NCBI GenBank assembly: GCA_017620345.1
Contig: JAFZQP010000151.1
Span: 1-11,044 of the forward strand
Origin: Lachnospiraceae bacterium
GTDB lineage: Bacteria > Bacillota_A > Clostridia > Lachnospirales > Lachnospiraceae
Direction of reading: 5' to 3'
Length of the DNA stretch: 11,044 nucleotides
Shown: positions 1-8,317 of the stretch, piece after piece
Position numbering within the stretch: the first letter of the stretch is position 1
How the letters are laid out: each line of letters starts with the position of its first letter
Made by a program: the position numbers and the translations under genes
Notes under the pieces: generated by a model
The model's input: only the letters and a program-made list of their open reading frames with translations
Told to the model about the DNA's origin: nothing
Databases searched by the model: none

Positions 1-1
1 A

Positions 2-2992
2 AAACAGGATGAAGATACCGGAAATCTTTCGTTTGAAGATCTTGTTTTGGATGGAAGTGGTGAAAAGCTACTTAACTTAACATCAAAATCTTATATTAAA
101 AATCTGACATATACTGATGCTGTTTCGAAGCTTATTGTCAACGGATATCTATATGGAGCAAAACTTCAAAATGATATGACTATAGCTACAGAGACGGGAT
201 TACAGTTTAATAATATAGATCTATGTGGTCATAGTATCAAATACGAAGGAGATTTCAAAGCAATCGGTACAGTAACTATGTCCGAGGGAAGTACTCTTGA
301 AGTTACAGGAAGTTATACACAGAGCAAAGATAATCTTTATCTTGGAACGAATGCAAAACTGATCGTACCCGGCGACATCAACTTTATCAATGCTGCGAGC
401 ATGTGGAAGGCCGAGACTACAGCAAAAGCCACTATCGGCGGTGATTTTAACTACACTACTTCATCCGGTTTTCCTACGGCGGTAACCGGAAATAATGCGG
501 AGTGGTCTATCACGGGAAGCATTAATCAGGGCGAAGACAGCGGAAATCTCACGTTTCAAAACCTTAAGCTTACCGGAACAGGCGAGCAGAAGTTGACCCT
601 TACTTCGAAGTCAAACATCAATAAACTAACTACAGCGGATACTGTATCAAAGGTTATAGTCAACGGATACCTGAACGGTGTCAGATTTAATAATGATATG
701 ATCTTGGGTACGGAGTCAGGGGTGCAATTCAATAATATCGACCTGTGCGGACACAGTATAAAATTGGAAAGCGAGATGAAAGCAATCGGTACAGTAACTA
801 TGTCCGAGGGAAGTACCCTTGAAGTTACCGGAAGTTATACACAGAGCAAAGATAATCTGTATCTTGGAACGAACGCAAAACTGATCGTGCCCGGTGACAT
901 CAACTTTATCAATGCTGCGAGCATGTGGAAGGCCGAGACTACTGCAAAAGCCACTATCGGCGGGAATTTTAACTACACTACTTCAGCCGGTTTTCCTACA
1001 GCGGTAACCGGAAATAATGCTGAGTGGTCTATCACGGGAAGCATTAATCAGGGTGAAGACAGCGGAAATCTCACGTTTCAAAACCTTAAGCTTACCGGAA
1101 CAGACGAGCAGAAACTGAACCTTACCTCAATATCAAACATCAATAAACTAACTACAGCGGATACGATATCAAAGGTTATAGTCAACGGATATCTGAACGG
1201 TGTCAGATTTAATAATGATATGACTATAGCTACAGAGACTGGATTACAGTTTAATAATATAGATCTGTGTGGTCATAGTATCAAATACGAAGGAGATTTC
1301 AAAGCAATCGGTACAGTAACTATGTCCGAGGGAAGTACCCTTGAAGTTACCGGAAGTTATACACAGAGCAAAGATAATCTATATCTTGGAACGAACGCAA
1401 AACTGATCGTGCCCGGTGACATCAACTTTATTAATACTGCGAGCATGTGGAAGGCCGAGCCTACAGCAAAAGCCACTATCGGCGGGAATTTTAACTACAC
1501 TTCTTCATCCGGTTTTCCTACAGCGGTAACCGGAAATAATGCTGAATGGACTGTTTCGGGAAATGTGATACAAGGCGAGGATGCAGGCACCCTTAAGTTT
1601 ACAACTCTACGAATGACAGAGAAAAACACTTCGCTAACTCTTACCAATGGCCATATTGATAAGTTGATCCTTGCAGGTGTATTAGCTGATTACACTATCA
1701 CTCCCGCGGACTGCTATACGACTCTTGAAGAAAACGGAAAGCCGGATCCGACACCTACGCCAACACCAACTCCGACTCCCACGCCGGGACCCGGACCGGA
1801 GGATAAGATCGATACAAGCGAGAACGGAGGGGCGACGGATACACAGCCTGATATAGACAAAGATACAACAAGCATTGTTCTTGTAAAAGGGCAGAAATTT
1901 GTCCTTAACTCTGTTGACTGGGAGAGTAGTGACAGCAAGGTTGTTTCGGTGAGCAAAGGTACAGTTACCGCAAAGAAAGCTGGAAGTGCAAAGCTGTCAC
2001 GCAGTGGCCAGGAGATTAATGCTGATGTTATCGAGCCGACAGTATCAAAATCAGATAAGACAGTGTCGCTGATCGCCGGGGAAACAGGAAAGATCGTACT
2101 TTCGGGAACCGGAGAACTTGATGTTATATACACGAGCGATCAGCCGGATATCGCTGCGGTTGATGATAAAGGAAATGTTACGGCGTTAAGAAAGGGCAGC
2201 ACACCTGTCTACGCATATGTAAATGGAGTGTCATATAAGTTTACCGTAAAGGTAGCAGATGCAAATACAGGCAAGAGGGATTTTACGAAGGAAGTATATC
2301 TTGTTCCGAATCAGTCGATCGCTTTTAAACAAACGGGATTTAAGGCCACAAAAGCAACCTGGACATCGGATACTGCAGTAGATGATGATGATATCCCCAA
2401 GGGTTATATATTTGCGGATGATTGTGTTAAGATCAATAAAGCCGGAAAGATCACAGCTATCGGATCAGGTACGACAGTACTTACGGGAACCGATGACACA
2501 GGTAATACTGCAAACATTACGATAGTTGTATCCGAGCCTGTGACACAGACGATCCACATGAACAAGGGTGCAACTGTGCAGATAAAGCCATACGGCACCA
2601 AAGGTGACCTCGACTGGTCAGCTGAAGATGATATCCTTGAGATCAAAAAAGGAAATAAGATCAAAGGCTCGAACGCAGGCAATACTGTGCTTACCGCAAC
2701 ATATGAGAACTTTGAGTATAAGGTTAACGTATTTGTGGAGGATCCTTCGATCACGGATGATTCTTTCGTTGGCAAGCCATACACATATACGATCGATATG
2801 AAGTCCGGAGAAATCCGGGAGATAAAATTTGGTCATATCAGTGATGAGCACGAGATCACATTCATAAGCAACAAGAACAATGTGGCATATGCTGACTCCG
2901 ATCTCGTGATCCACGCAAGGAGTAAAGGTAATGCGACTCTTAAGACCAAGATAAACGGGAAGGCAGTGACTGTAAAAGTTAACGTTGAGTAA
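2..2992 (+). CDS. Large secreted repeat protein with beta-solenoid-like repeats and C-terminal Big2-like domains (5' partial)
   Basis: The frame is open from base 2, and the first codons (KQDEDTGNLSFEDL) already match the repeat found later, so the gene starts upstream and the ATG at 47 is internal. 996 residues are visible. Bases 8-1573 encode three 174-residue repeats rich in beta-strand patterns such as GSTLEVTGSYTQ and AKLIVPGDINF, which suggest a stacked beta-solenoid of the adhesin type. A decayed fourth copy runs to about 1690. A Pro-Thr/Pro-Gly linker (1742-1798) leads to about five Big2-like Ig domains, roughly at 1856-2037, 2038-2256, 2272-2541, 2542-2748 and 2773-2989. The second is the clearest, with the typical core YTSDQPDIAAVDDKGNVTAL. 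No LPXTG motif, sortase tail or C-terminal membrane segment is present, so anchoring must lie in the missing N-terminus or in the Big2 domains, or the protein is released. The secretion signal is not visible. A role in adhesion or cell-surface contact is inferred from architecture only. Confidence 0.85.
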   Translation, partial: KQDEDTGNLSFEDLVLDGSGEKLLNLTSKSYIKNLTYTDAVSKLIVNGYLYGAKLQNDMTIATETGLQFNNIDLCGHSIKYEGDFKAIGTVTMSEGSTLEVTGSYTQSKDNLYLGTNAKLIVPGDINFINAASMWKAETTAKATIGGDFNYTTSSGFPTAVTGNNAEWSITGSINQGEDSGNLTFQNLKLTGTGEQKLTLTSKSNINKLTTADTVSKVIVNGYLNGVRFNNDMILGTESGVQFNNIDLCGHSIKLESEMKAIGTVTMSEGSTLEVTGSYTQSKDNLYLGTNAKLIVPGDINFINAASMWKAETTAKATIGGNFNYTTSAGFPTAVTGNNAEWSITGSINQGEDSGNLTFQNLKLTGTDEQKLNLTSISNINKLTTADTISKVIVNGYLNGVRFNNDMTIATETGLQFNNIDLCGHSIKYEGDFKAIGTVTMSEGSTLEVTGSYTQSKDNLYLGTNAKLIVPGDINFINTASMWKAEPTAKATIGGNFNYTSSSGFPTAVTGNNAEWTVSGNVIQGEDAGTLKFTTLRMTEKNTSLTLTNGHIDKLILAGVLADYTITPADCYTTLEENGKPDPTPTPTPTPTPTPGPGPEDKIDTSENGGATDTQPDIDKDTTSIVLVKGQKFVLNSVDWESSDSKVVSVSKGTVTAKKAGSAKLSRSGQEINADVIEPTVSKSDKTVSLIAGETGKIVLSGTGELDVIYTSDQPDIAAVDDKGNVTALRKGSTPVYAYVNGVSYKFTVKVADANTGKRDFTKEVYLVPNQSIAFKQTGFKATKATWTSDTAVDDDDIPKGYIFADDCVKINKAGKITAIGSGTTVLTGTDDTGNTANITIVVSEPVTQTIHMNKGATVQIKPYGTKGDLDWSAEDDILEIKKGNKIKGSNAGNTVLTATYENFEYKVNVFVEDPSITDDSFVGKPYTYTIDMKSGEIREIKFGHISDEHEITFISNKNNVAYADSDLVIHARSKGNATLKTKINGKAVTVKVNVE
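8..1573 (+). repeat. Three tandem 522-bp coding repeats (8-529, 530-1051, 1052-1573)
   Basis: Equivalent codons, for example the GEDSGNL-type motif at 8, 530, 1052 and 1574, are spaced exactly 522 bases apart, with no insertions or deletions across three full units. Each unit encodes 174 residues. Much of each unit is near-identical at DNA level, notably the stretch starting at 257, 779 and 1301. The sequence after 1574 keeps only the opening of the motif before diverging. Similarity between units is patchy rather than uniform: unit 3 follows unit 2 in its first third and unit 1 in the segment around 1218-1300. Recent duplication plus gene conversion is the likely cause. Confidence 0.95.
1742..1798 (+). 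repeat. Pro-Thr/Pro-Gly linker coding tract
   Basis: After a Pro-Asp, six consecutive Pro-Thr dipeptides are followed by Pro-Gly-Pro-Gly-Pro. The codons vary (ccg, cct, cca, ccc with aca, acg, act), so this is selection for an extended linker rather than simple DNA slippage. It separates the solenoid-like repeats from the Big2-like region, as such linkers commonly do in secreted clostridial proteins. Confidence 0.9.
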
Positions 2993-2993
2993 C

Positions 2994-3233
2994 ATGAGTA
3001 AATTCAAATGCCCGTGCTGTGGGTATCATACATTGCCGAATGCCGGCGCATATGATGTTTGCCCGGTGTGCTTCTGGGAGGACGATCCGGTTCAGGAGGA
3101 TGATCCGCTGTTTGCCGGTGGCGCTAACGATCTGTGCCTGGAAGAGTGCAGGAAGAACTACAGACTATACGGTGCCTGCGAGGAAAGATTTCGGGATAAC
3201 GTGAGGAAACCTTTACCGGAGGAGGATTTATGA
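2994..3233 (+). CDS. CPCC-family cysteine-rich protein
   Basis: This 79-residue protein belongs to the small Cys_rich_CPCC family. The N-terminal CPCCGY (C6, C8, C9), the central CPVCFWEDDPVQ (C23, C26), the GGAN turn at 42-45 and the GACEERF block near 60-66 are all hallmarks. The cysteines are probably zinc ligands; the molecular function of the family is not established. No signal peptide is seen, so it should be cytosolic. I chose the ATG at 2994, one base after the stop of the large secreted gene; a TTG at 2985 would add three residues. No clear Shine-Dalgarno site precedes it, so translation is probably coupled to the upstream gene. Its stop overlaps the start of the lipoprotein gene (ATGA). 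Proteins of this kind can sit beside toxin-like genes, which makes an immunity or accessory role conceivable but unproven. Confidence 0.88.
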   Translation: MSKFKCPCCGYHTLPNAGAYDVCPVCFWEDDPVQEDDPLFAGGANDLCLEECRKNYRLYGACEERFRDNVRKPLPEEDL

Positions 3234-3610
3234 ACAGATACTTAAAAATCCTGCCCGGCGTTATTATCGGGATCGTTGCTGTGTTCATGGCCGGCTGTAC
3301 AGGGATTCGGACGGATTATCAGCAGGGTCAGAATACACAAACTGCACTTACTTTCCGGAATGCTCGTCTCCTTAATGAGCATTATGAAAAACATGGGAAG
3401 GAAATGGGGTTTTCCTCAGCCGAGGAGTACGAGAAAGCGGCAGCTGCTGTGCCTGTAGATCCAAGGGCGCTGCATAAAACGGAATCGGAGGACGGAGACG
3501 ACGTTTATTATCTTAAATCGACCAATGAGTTTGTCATAGTGTCTACGGACGGATATATCCGAACGTATTTCAAACCGGATTCCGGAATAAAGTATTTCAA
3601 TAAGCAATAA
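3230..3610 (+). CDS. Small lipoprotein with toxin-nuclease-like C-terminal domain
   Basis: The 126-residue product starts with a lipoprotein signal peptide: MNRYLK, a hydrophobic stretch at 7-21, and the lipobox FMAGC with the lipidated Cys at 23. It should therefore be anchored on the outer face of the membrane. After a short linker, residues 40-126 form a compact domain with the helix motif LLNEHYEKHGKEMGF (H51, K54, H55), an EEY helix, and the C-terminal strands STNEFVIVSTDGYIRTYFKP. From memory, this pattern recalls the Barnase/EndoU/colicin-E5-D/RelE-like (BECR) domains found at the ends of phage MuF and polymorphic toxin proteins. I cannot confirm the assignment without a profile search. 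The start is firm: ATG overlaps the CPCC stop by four bases and is preceded by GGAGGAGG at 3218-3225. It is the last gene before an intrinsic terminator. The alternative is an ordinary lipoprotein of unknown function. Confidence 0.85.
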   Translation: MNRYLKILPGVIIGIVAVFMAGCTGIRTDYQQGQNTQTALTFRNARLLNEHYEKHGKEMGFSSAEEYEKAAAAVPVDPRALHKTESEDGDDVYYLKSTNEFVIVSTDGYIRTYFKPDSGIKYFNKQ

Positions 3611-3614
3611 AATC

Positions 3615-3645
3615 GCGCTTCGGGATTTTCCCGGAGCGCTTTTAT
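3615..3645 (+). terminator. Intrinsic terminator after the lipoprotein gene
   Basis: The arms 3615-3625 and 3629-3639 form an 11-bp stem (one G-U pair) around a three-base TTT loop. The stem is followed directly by a T-rich run (ttttatt). It begins five bases after the lipoprotein stop. It cleanly separates the secreted-protein/CPCC/lipoprotein unit from the SIMPL/kinase unit. Confidence 0.9.
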
Positions 3646-3682
3646 TACAGCCTGTTTTGTGGTATATTATTCTAGGATTATT

Positions 3683-3711
3683 TTGAGGATTATCCAATGA
3701 ATATTTAGTGT
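3683..3711 (+). promoter_or_regulatory. Weak candidate promoter for the SIMPL-kinase operon
   Basis: A TTGAGG at 3683-3688 lies 17 bases before TAGTGT at 3706-3711. This is a fair -35 but a poor -10 match. A promoter is expected between the terminator at 3645 and the start at 3730, and the stretch is AT-rich (including tatattatt at 3663-3671), but the exact boxes are uncertain. Confidence 0.22.
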
Positions 3712-3729
3712 TAAGAAGGGGAAAGAGAA

Positions 3730-4506
3730 ATGGAAAACAATGACAAGACAATCGGTATCATAAGATCGATCGTAACGCTGATCAGCGTGTTTATTGCTGC
3801 AGCGGCACTGATCGTATGTACGTACCTGTTCACGAGAGGATTTGTTGACTACAAGTCAAACAATAACGGAGGATTGTCCGCAACAGGTTCGGCAAGTGTT
3901 GATTTTGAAGCGGATCTTATCGTATGGCGCGGTACGTACTCCGCATATGCTGAGACAACCAGCGAAGCATACGACAGACTCAACAGGGATGCAGATAAGA
4001 TCAGAAGATACCTTAACAATAATGATATCAAGGCTGAAGATGTTGTGTTCTCTGCGATAGATATCAACAGAAGATACAACTCCAACTACAATGACGAAGG
4101 TAATTATGTCGGTGAAACTTTTGCGGGATATGAACTGTATCAGACCGTTACGGTATCATCGGAAGACGTTGACAATGTTGAGAAGATCTCAAGGGATATA
4201 ACGGAACTCATAGAGGACGGAGTTGAATTTACATCAAATTCACCCGAATACTATTACAAGGATCTTGATTCGCTCAAACTTGAGCTTGTTGAGGCGGCAA
4301 CCGAAAATGCCAGGAATCGTATAGATCTGATGGCAAAGGGGAGCGGCTGTGAAGTGGGAAAACTCATGTCAAGCAATCTTGGAGTGTTCCAGATAACTGC
4401 CAAGAATTCTGCGGATGATGAATACAGTTACGGCGGAACGTACAATACATCGTCGAGACACAAGACAGCAACGATCACAGTGAAACTGAATTATGCCGTA
4501 AAATAA
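3730..4506 (+). CDS. Membrane-anchored SIMPL (DUF541) domain protein
   Basis: This 258-residue protein has a short cytoplasmic N-terminus, one membrane helix at about 10-34, and an extracytoplasmic SIMPL domain from about 46 to the end. Typical SIMPL signs are the opening GLSATGSASVDFEAD strand, the long helix SEAYDRLNRDADKIRRYL, the FAGYELYQTVTV strand and the closing TATITVKLNYAV strand. The name comes from a mouse IL-1 receptor-associated kinase-1 partner; the bacterial function is unsettled, although homologues have been linked to cell-envelope stress and oligomeric rings. The start has an aaggggaaagagaa ribosome site at 3716-3729. Its stop is three bases before the hybrid kinase ATG, so the two are very likely co-translated. 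This suggests it may be an extracytoplasmic partner of the kinase. Confidence 0.88.
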   Translation: MENNDKTIGIIRSIVTLISVFIAAAALIVCTYLFTRGFVDYKSNNNGGLSATGSASVDFEADLIVWRGTYSAYAETTSEAYDRLNRDADKIRRYLNNNDIKAEDVVFSAIDINRRYNSNYNDEGNYVGETFAGYELYQTVTVSSEDVDNVEKISRDITELIEDGVEFTSNSPEYYYKDLDSLKLELVEAATENARNRIDLMAKGSGCEVGKLMSSNLGVFQITAKNSADDEYSYGGTYNTSSRHKTATITVKLNYAVK

Positions 4507-4509
4507 AAA

Positions 4510-7500
4510 ATGTATCATGTTGTAATAGCCATTCAATGCATCAGCATCTTTCTGTTGATGGAGGAATGCTGGATCATATTCAGGTACTGGAGAGGCAGAC
4601 TTCATTCCTGCCTTTTCTTTGCGTGCGCGGCAACGCTCATCAATAACGTGGGGTATCTGCTGGAACTTCAGAGCGGTTCGAAGGATGCATATCTTGCAGC
4701 CCTGAGGTTTTCATATTTTGGAAGGGTTTGGATACCGTTCAGTCTGCTATTGTTCATAGCGGAACTTGTCGGTACGAAGATCCCCGAGGCGGTCAGGATC
4801 GTTCTGGCGGCGATAAGCACAGTTACATATGTATTCGTGTTCACGCTGGATCAGAATACCATGTTTTATACCGACACAGGATTTTTCATATACGGAGATT
4901 TCCCATATTTTTTACGTCATGACGGTTTATGGCATCATGTATGGAATGTCTTGATCGTCCTTTACTTATTATACGGTATTACGCTATTGATCAGAGGATA
5001 TAAAAACAGTAAGAGCCGGAACGCGCAAAAGAGATATTTCATGATATTGCTTGCGGTATTTACGGAAGGTTTTTTTGCAGTGATCCAGATGATCAAGCCG
5101 TTCATGGTGAATCATTTCTATGATTTTACGATGATAGGATATTCGCTCGGGTCGCTGTTTATGCTCATCGCGATATTCAGGTACAGGCTTCTTGATACCG
5201 AGATGATAGCAAGAGAGTATGTGATCGATGAACTTTCGGAAGGTATTTTTGCCATAGACGAAAACGGATCGCTCGTGTTTTCAAACAAGCCGGCACTTGA
5301 GCTTTTCCCGGAGATCGAAGACGGAACGCAGGATGTTATAGACAGGCTGGGTTCTGCCATTTCCGAAGGGAAACCGCTTGCCATGAACGGACGGATTTTT
5401 TCGGCGCAGGCTATGCCGCTCGGTGAGAACGGTGTCAGCGCGGGAGTGTTGTACTCTCTTACCGATGACACAGAGCACTATCATTATATGGAGCAGCTCG
5501 AGGAGCAGAAGAGGATCGCCGATGATGCCAACAAGGCAAAATCATCATTCCTGGCTAATATGTCCCACGAGATCAGAACACCTATAAATGCGGTTCTCGG
5601 AATGGATGAGATGATACTGCGTGAGAGCAGGGAGAAGAGTATCCTGTCCTATGCCCATGATATTCAGACGGCAGGCAGAACGCTGTTGTCACTCATCAAC
5701 GATATACTTGATTTTTCCAAGATAGAAGAAGGCAGGATGGAGATACTGCCGACCCAGTATGAACTCTCATCCCTTGTGGGGGATGTCGGGAACATGATAC
5801 GTGAGCGTGCGCGCAGGAAAGGTCTGGCGTTTGAGATAGATGTTGACAGTAACATTCCCTATGTACTGTACGGCGATGATATCAGGATCAGGCAGATATT
5901 GTTAAACCTTCTGACCAATGCCGTCAAGTATACCGAGAAGGGCAGGGTCAGACTTGAATTGGGATATGAGAAGTGCTCCGACGATGAGATAGATCTTCGA
6001 TTCTCCATTTCCGATACAGGTATCGGAATGAAAGAGGAGGATATGGACTCGCTCTTCTCACCATTCGAGAGGATCGAGGAGTCAAGAAACAGAGCCGTTG
6101 AGGGAACGGGCCTCGGCATGAGCATCGTCAAACAGCTTCTTGCTCTTATGGGCAGCAAGCTTGATGTTAAGAGCGAATACGGCAAAGGCTCCGAATTCTC
6201 TTTTACGATCAGACAGAAGGTGATCAAATGGAGTCCCGTTGGGGATTACAGTACCCGTTATGAAAACGGGATAGATAATGCACAATACCGTGAACTTTTC
6301 CATGCACCTGATGCATCTGTTCTTGTTGTTGATGATACCGAGGTCAATCTTGATGTCATAAGGAATCTGTTGAAGCGGACCATGATAAACGTTGATACGG
6401 CTTCATCAGGCCGCGAGGCGCTTGTCTGTGTTCAGAGAAGATCATACGATATGATCTTTATCGATCATATGATGCCGGATATTGATGGTATAGAGACTCT
6501 CCGCCTTATACGGGAAACACTTCAGGATCCGCCCGTATGCATAGCACTTACGGCAAACGCGGTATCGGGTGCAAGAGAGATATATCTTAATGCGGGATTC
6601 GCCGATTATCTGTCCAAGCCTGTTGACGGAAAGCACCTTGAGGAGATGATAAGATCATATCTTCCGAAAGACAAGATGCAGTCCGTTGAAGACGAACGTT
6701 CGCAACCCCGGGATCTTGAAAAGACGATACTCGTTGTCGATGATGATGAAGTGATCTGCCGGGCAACGAAAGAGATACTCGGAAACGAGTACAGAGTGGA
6801 AAGTTGTATGAATGCACGTGAAGCGGTTTCGGTCGCTTCGAAGACTCATCCGTCGCTTATACTGCTTGATATAAATATGAGCGAGATGAACGGGTTCGAG
6901 GTATTTCAGAAGTTAAAAGAGGATAACGAAACATCTGAGATCCCCGTTATGTATATAACCGCGGATGAGGACAGGGAAAAGGAAGTTCTCGTGTTCAAGA
7001 ACGGAGCGCAGGACCTGATAAGAAAACCGTTCTCGCCTGAAGTACTTCGGCAAAGATGCAAACGTGTCATCGCACTTGACATGTATCAGAAGAACCTTCA
7101 GGGTGAGGTTGTCAAGCAGACCGACAGAGCGGAGAGACTTAACAGGGAGATGATGCTGGCTCTGTCACGTGCGGTTGATGCCAAGGATCATTATACGAAC
7201 GGACACTCCGAAAGGGTTGCCAAATACTCGGCGGAGATCGCAAAACGTATGGGGAAGAGTACAGCGTTTCAGGATATGATTTACGGACTCGGCCTTCTTC
7301 ACGATATCGGTAAGATAGGAATACCCGAAGAGATAATCAACAAGACGAGTAAACTGACCGACGAGGAGTTTGCACAGATAAAAGAGCATACTGTCATCGG
7401 ATACGGGATACTGAAGAATATCTCCGATATGCCGGAACTTGCTACGGCAGCCCGTTCCCATCATGAAAAATATGACGGCAGCGGTTATCCCGATAAGCTT

Positions 7501-8301
7501 GCGGGAGAGGATATTCCTGAGATCGCAAGGATCATATGCGTTGCTGACTGTTATGATGCGATGACGAGCACAAGGACATATTCAAAGCCCAAGGAGCAGT
7601 CCGTTGTCCGTGATGAGATCATACGCTGCAAGGGAAAACATTTTGATCCGGTTATCGCTGATGTGATGATCTCGATGATAGATGATGATAAGAATTTCAT
7701 CATGAACGAACGCGGAGGTATCCCCGGATGGCTTGCAGACATTCCGCAGATCAGTATCGATCAGGGTATCTCAAACTGTGGTGACATATCGGGATTTCTG
7801 TCGGTACTTAAGGTATTTCATCAGACGGCAGCCGGTAAGGCTGATGAGATAGAAAAACTGATGAAACAGGATGACATCGAAGGATATACGATAAAGGTAC
7901 ATGCTCTTAAGAGTTCCGCACGTATAATCGGAGCCGGGGAACTGTCGGCACTTGCAAAGGAACTTGAGGATGCGGGTAAACGGTCGGACGTAAGTTTCAT
8001 TGATGAAAAAACACCGGTTCTTCTTGAAAGATACAGAGCGCTTGATAAGAAACTGGAAGCCTTTGATGAACAAAGGATAAAACTGAGAGTCCTGTCGGAT
8101 GATATGCGCCGCGAGGCGATATGCACAATGGCTGAGATAGCAGAGAGCATGGATTACGGGATGATGGAGGAACTCATATCGGATCTGAAAAAGTATGATC
8201 TGTCGCCCGATGACAGGAGCCTTGTCGAACAGATCGAAGACATGCTCATGAAACTTGACTGGGACGGAATAACTTCGTTGATCGCAAGCCCCGGTCGATG
8301 A
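4510..8301 (+). CDS. 7TM hybrid sensor histidine kinase with two receivers, HD-GYP phosphodiesterase and Hpt domain
   Basis: 1263 residues. Seven membrane helices (about 3-26, 33-54, 66-88, 95-113, 144-162, 176-195, 207-224) resemble the histidine-kinase 7TM input module. A PAS-like region at 238-325 follows. HisKA carries the H-box SHEIRTPIN with phospho-His 353. The ATPase has the N-box Asn 470, the DTGIGM box at 502-507 and the GTGLGM box at 532-537. REC1 has D608/D609, phospho-Asp 652, T681 and K703; REC2 has D744-D746, D787, T817 and K839. The HD-GYP domain (about 885-1060) keeps H899, H931-D932, HHEKYDGSGYP (984-994) and D1013, so c-di-GMP hydrolysis is expected. The Hpt domain has HALKSSA with His 1131, followed by a helical tail. 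All key residues look intact. No Shine-Dalgarno site precedes the ATG, three bases after the SIMPL stop, so translation is probably coupled. Starting at Met 17 would destroy the first membrane helix. The signal sensed is unknown. Confidence 0.93.
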   Translation: MYHVVIAIQCISIFLLMEECWIIFRYWRGRLHSCLFFACAATLINNVGYLLELQSGSKDAYLAALRFSYFGRVWIPFSLLLFIAELVGTKIPEAVRIVLAAISTVTYVFVFTLDQNTMFYTDTGFFIYGDFPYFLRHDGLWHHVWNVLIVLYLLYGITLLIRGYKNSKSRNAQKRYFMILLAVFTEGFFAVIQMIKPFMVNHFYDFTMIGYSLGSLFMLIAIFRYRLLDTEMIAREYVIDELSEGIFAIDENGSLVFSNKPALELFPEIEDGTQDVIDRLGSAISEGKPLAMNGRIFSAQAMPLGENGVSAGVLYSLTDDTEHYHYMEQLEEQKRIADDANKAKSSFLANMSHEIRTPINAVLGMDEMILRESREKSILSYAHDIQTAGRTLLSLINDILDFSKIEEGRMEILPTQYELSSLVGDVGNMIRERARRKGLAFEIDVDSNIPYVLYGDDIRIRQILLNLLTNAVKYTEKGRVRLELGYEKCSDDEIDLRFSISDTGIGMKEEDMDSLFSPFERIEESRNRAVEGTGLGMSIVKQLLALMGSKLDVKSEYGKGSEFSFTIRQKVIKWSPVGDYSTRYENGIDNAQYRELFHAPDASVLVVDDTEVNLDVIRNLLKRTMINVDTASSGREALVCVQRRSYDMIFIDHMMPDIDGIETLRLIRETLQDPPVCIALTANAVSGAREIYLNAGFADYLSKPVDGKHLEEMIRSYLPKDKMQSVEDERSQPRDLEKTILVVDDDEVICRATKEILGNEYRVESCMNAREAVSVASKTHPSLILLDINMSEMNGFEVFQKLKEDNETSEIPVMYITADEDREKEVLVFKNGAQDLIRKPFSPEVLRQRCKRVIALDMYQKNLQGEVVKQTDRAERLNREMMLALSRAVDAKDHYTNGHSERVAKYSAEIAKRMGKSTAFQDMIYGLGLLHDIGKIGIPEEIINKTSKLTDEEFAQIKEHTVIGYGILKNISDMPELATAARSHHEKYDGSGYPDKLAGEDIPEIARIICVADCYDAMTSTRTYSKPKEQSVVRDEIIRCKGKHFDPVIADVMISMIDDDKNFIMNERGGIPGWLADIPQISIDQGISNCGDISGFLSVLKVFHQTAAGKADEIEKLMKQDDIEGYTIKVHALKSSARIIGAGELSALAKELEDAGKRSDVSFIDEKTPVLLERYRALDKKLEAFDEQRIKLRVLSDDMRREAICTMAEIAESMDYGMMEELISDLKKYDLSPDDRSLVEQIEDMLMKLDWDGITSLIASPGR

Positions 8302-8317
8302 TAAAACAGGAGGGAAT

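Noticed and set aside
47..49. ATG at 47 as start of the large secreted protein
   Set aside because: The frame is open to base 2 and the upstream codons match the repeat motif, so this Met is internal. No signal peptide or ribosome site follows or precedes it.
8..1573. CRISPR array or mobile-element explanation for the repeats
   Set aside because: The repeats are 522 bases long, contiguous, in frame and protein-coding, with no spacers, terminal inverted repeats or transposase.
1714..2133. Minus-strand open frame of 139 codons opposite the Pro-Thr linker and Big2 region
   Set aside because: Its Val-Gly repeats are the reverse reading of the Pro-Thr codons. It has no ribosome site and lies wholly inside a well-supported plus-strand gene.
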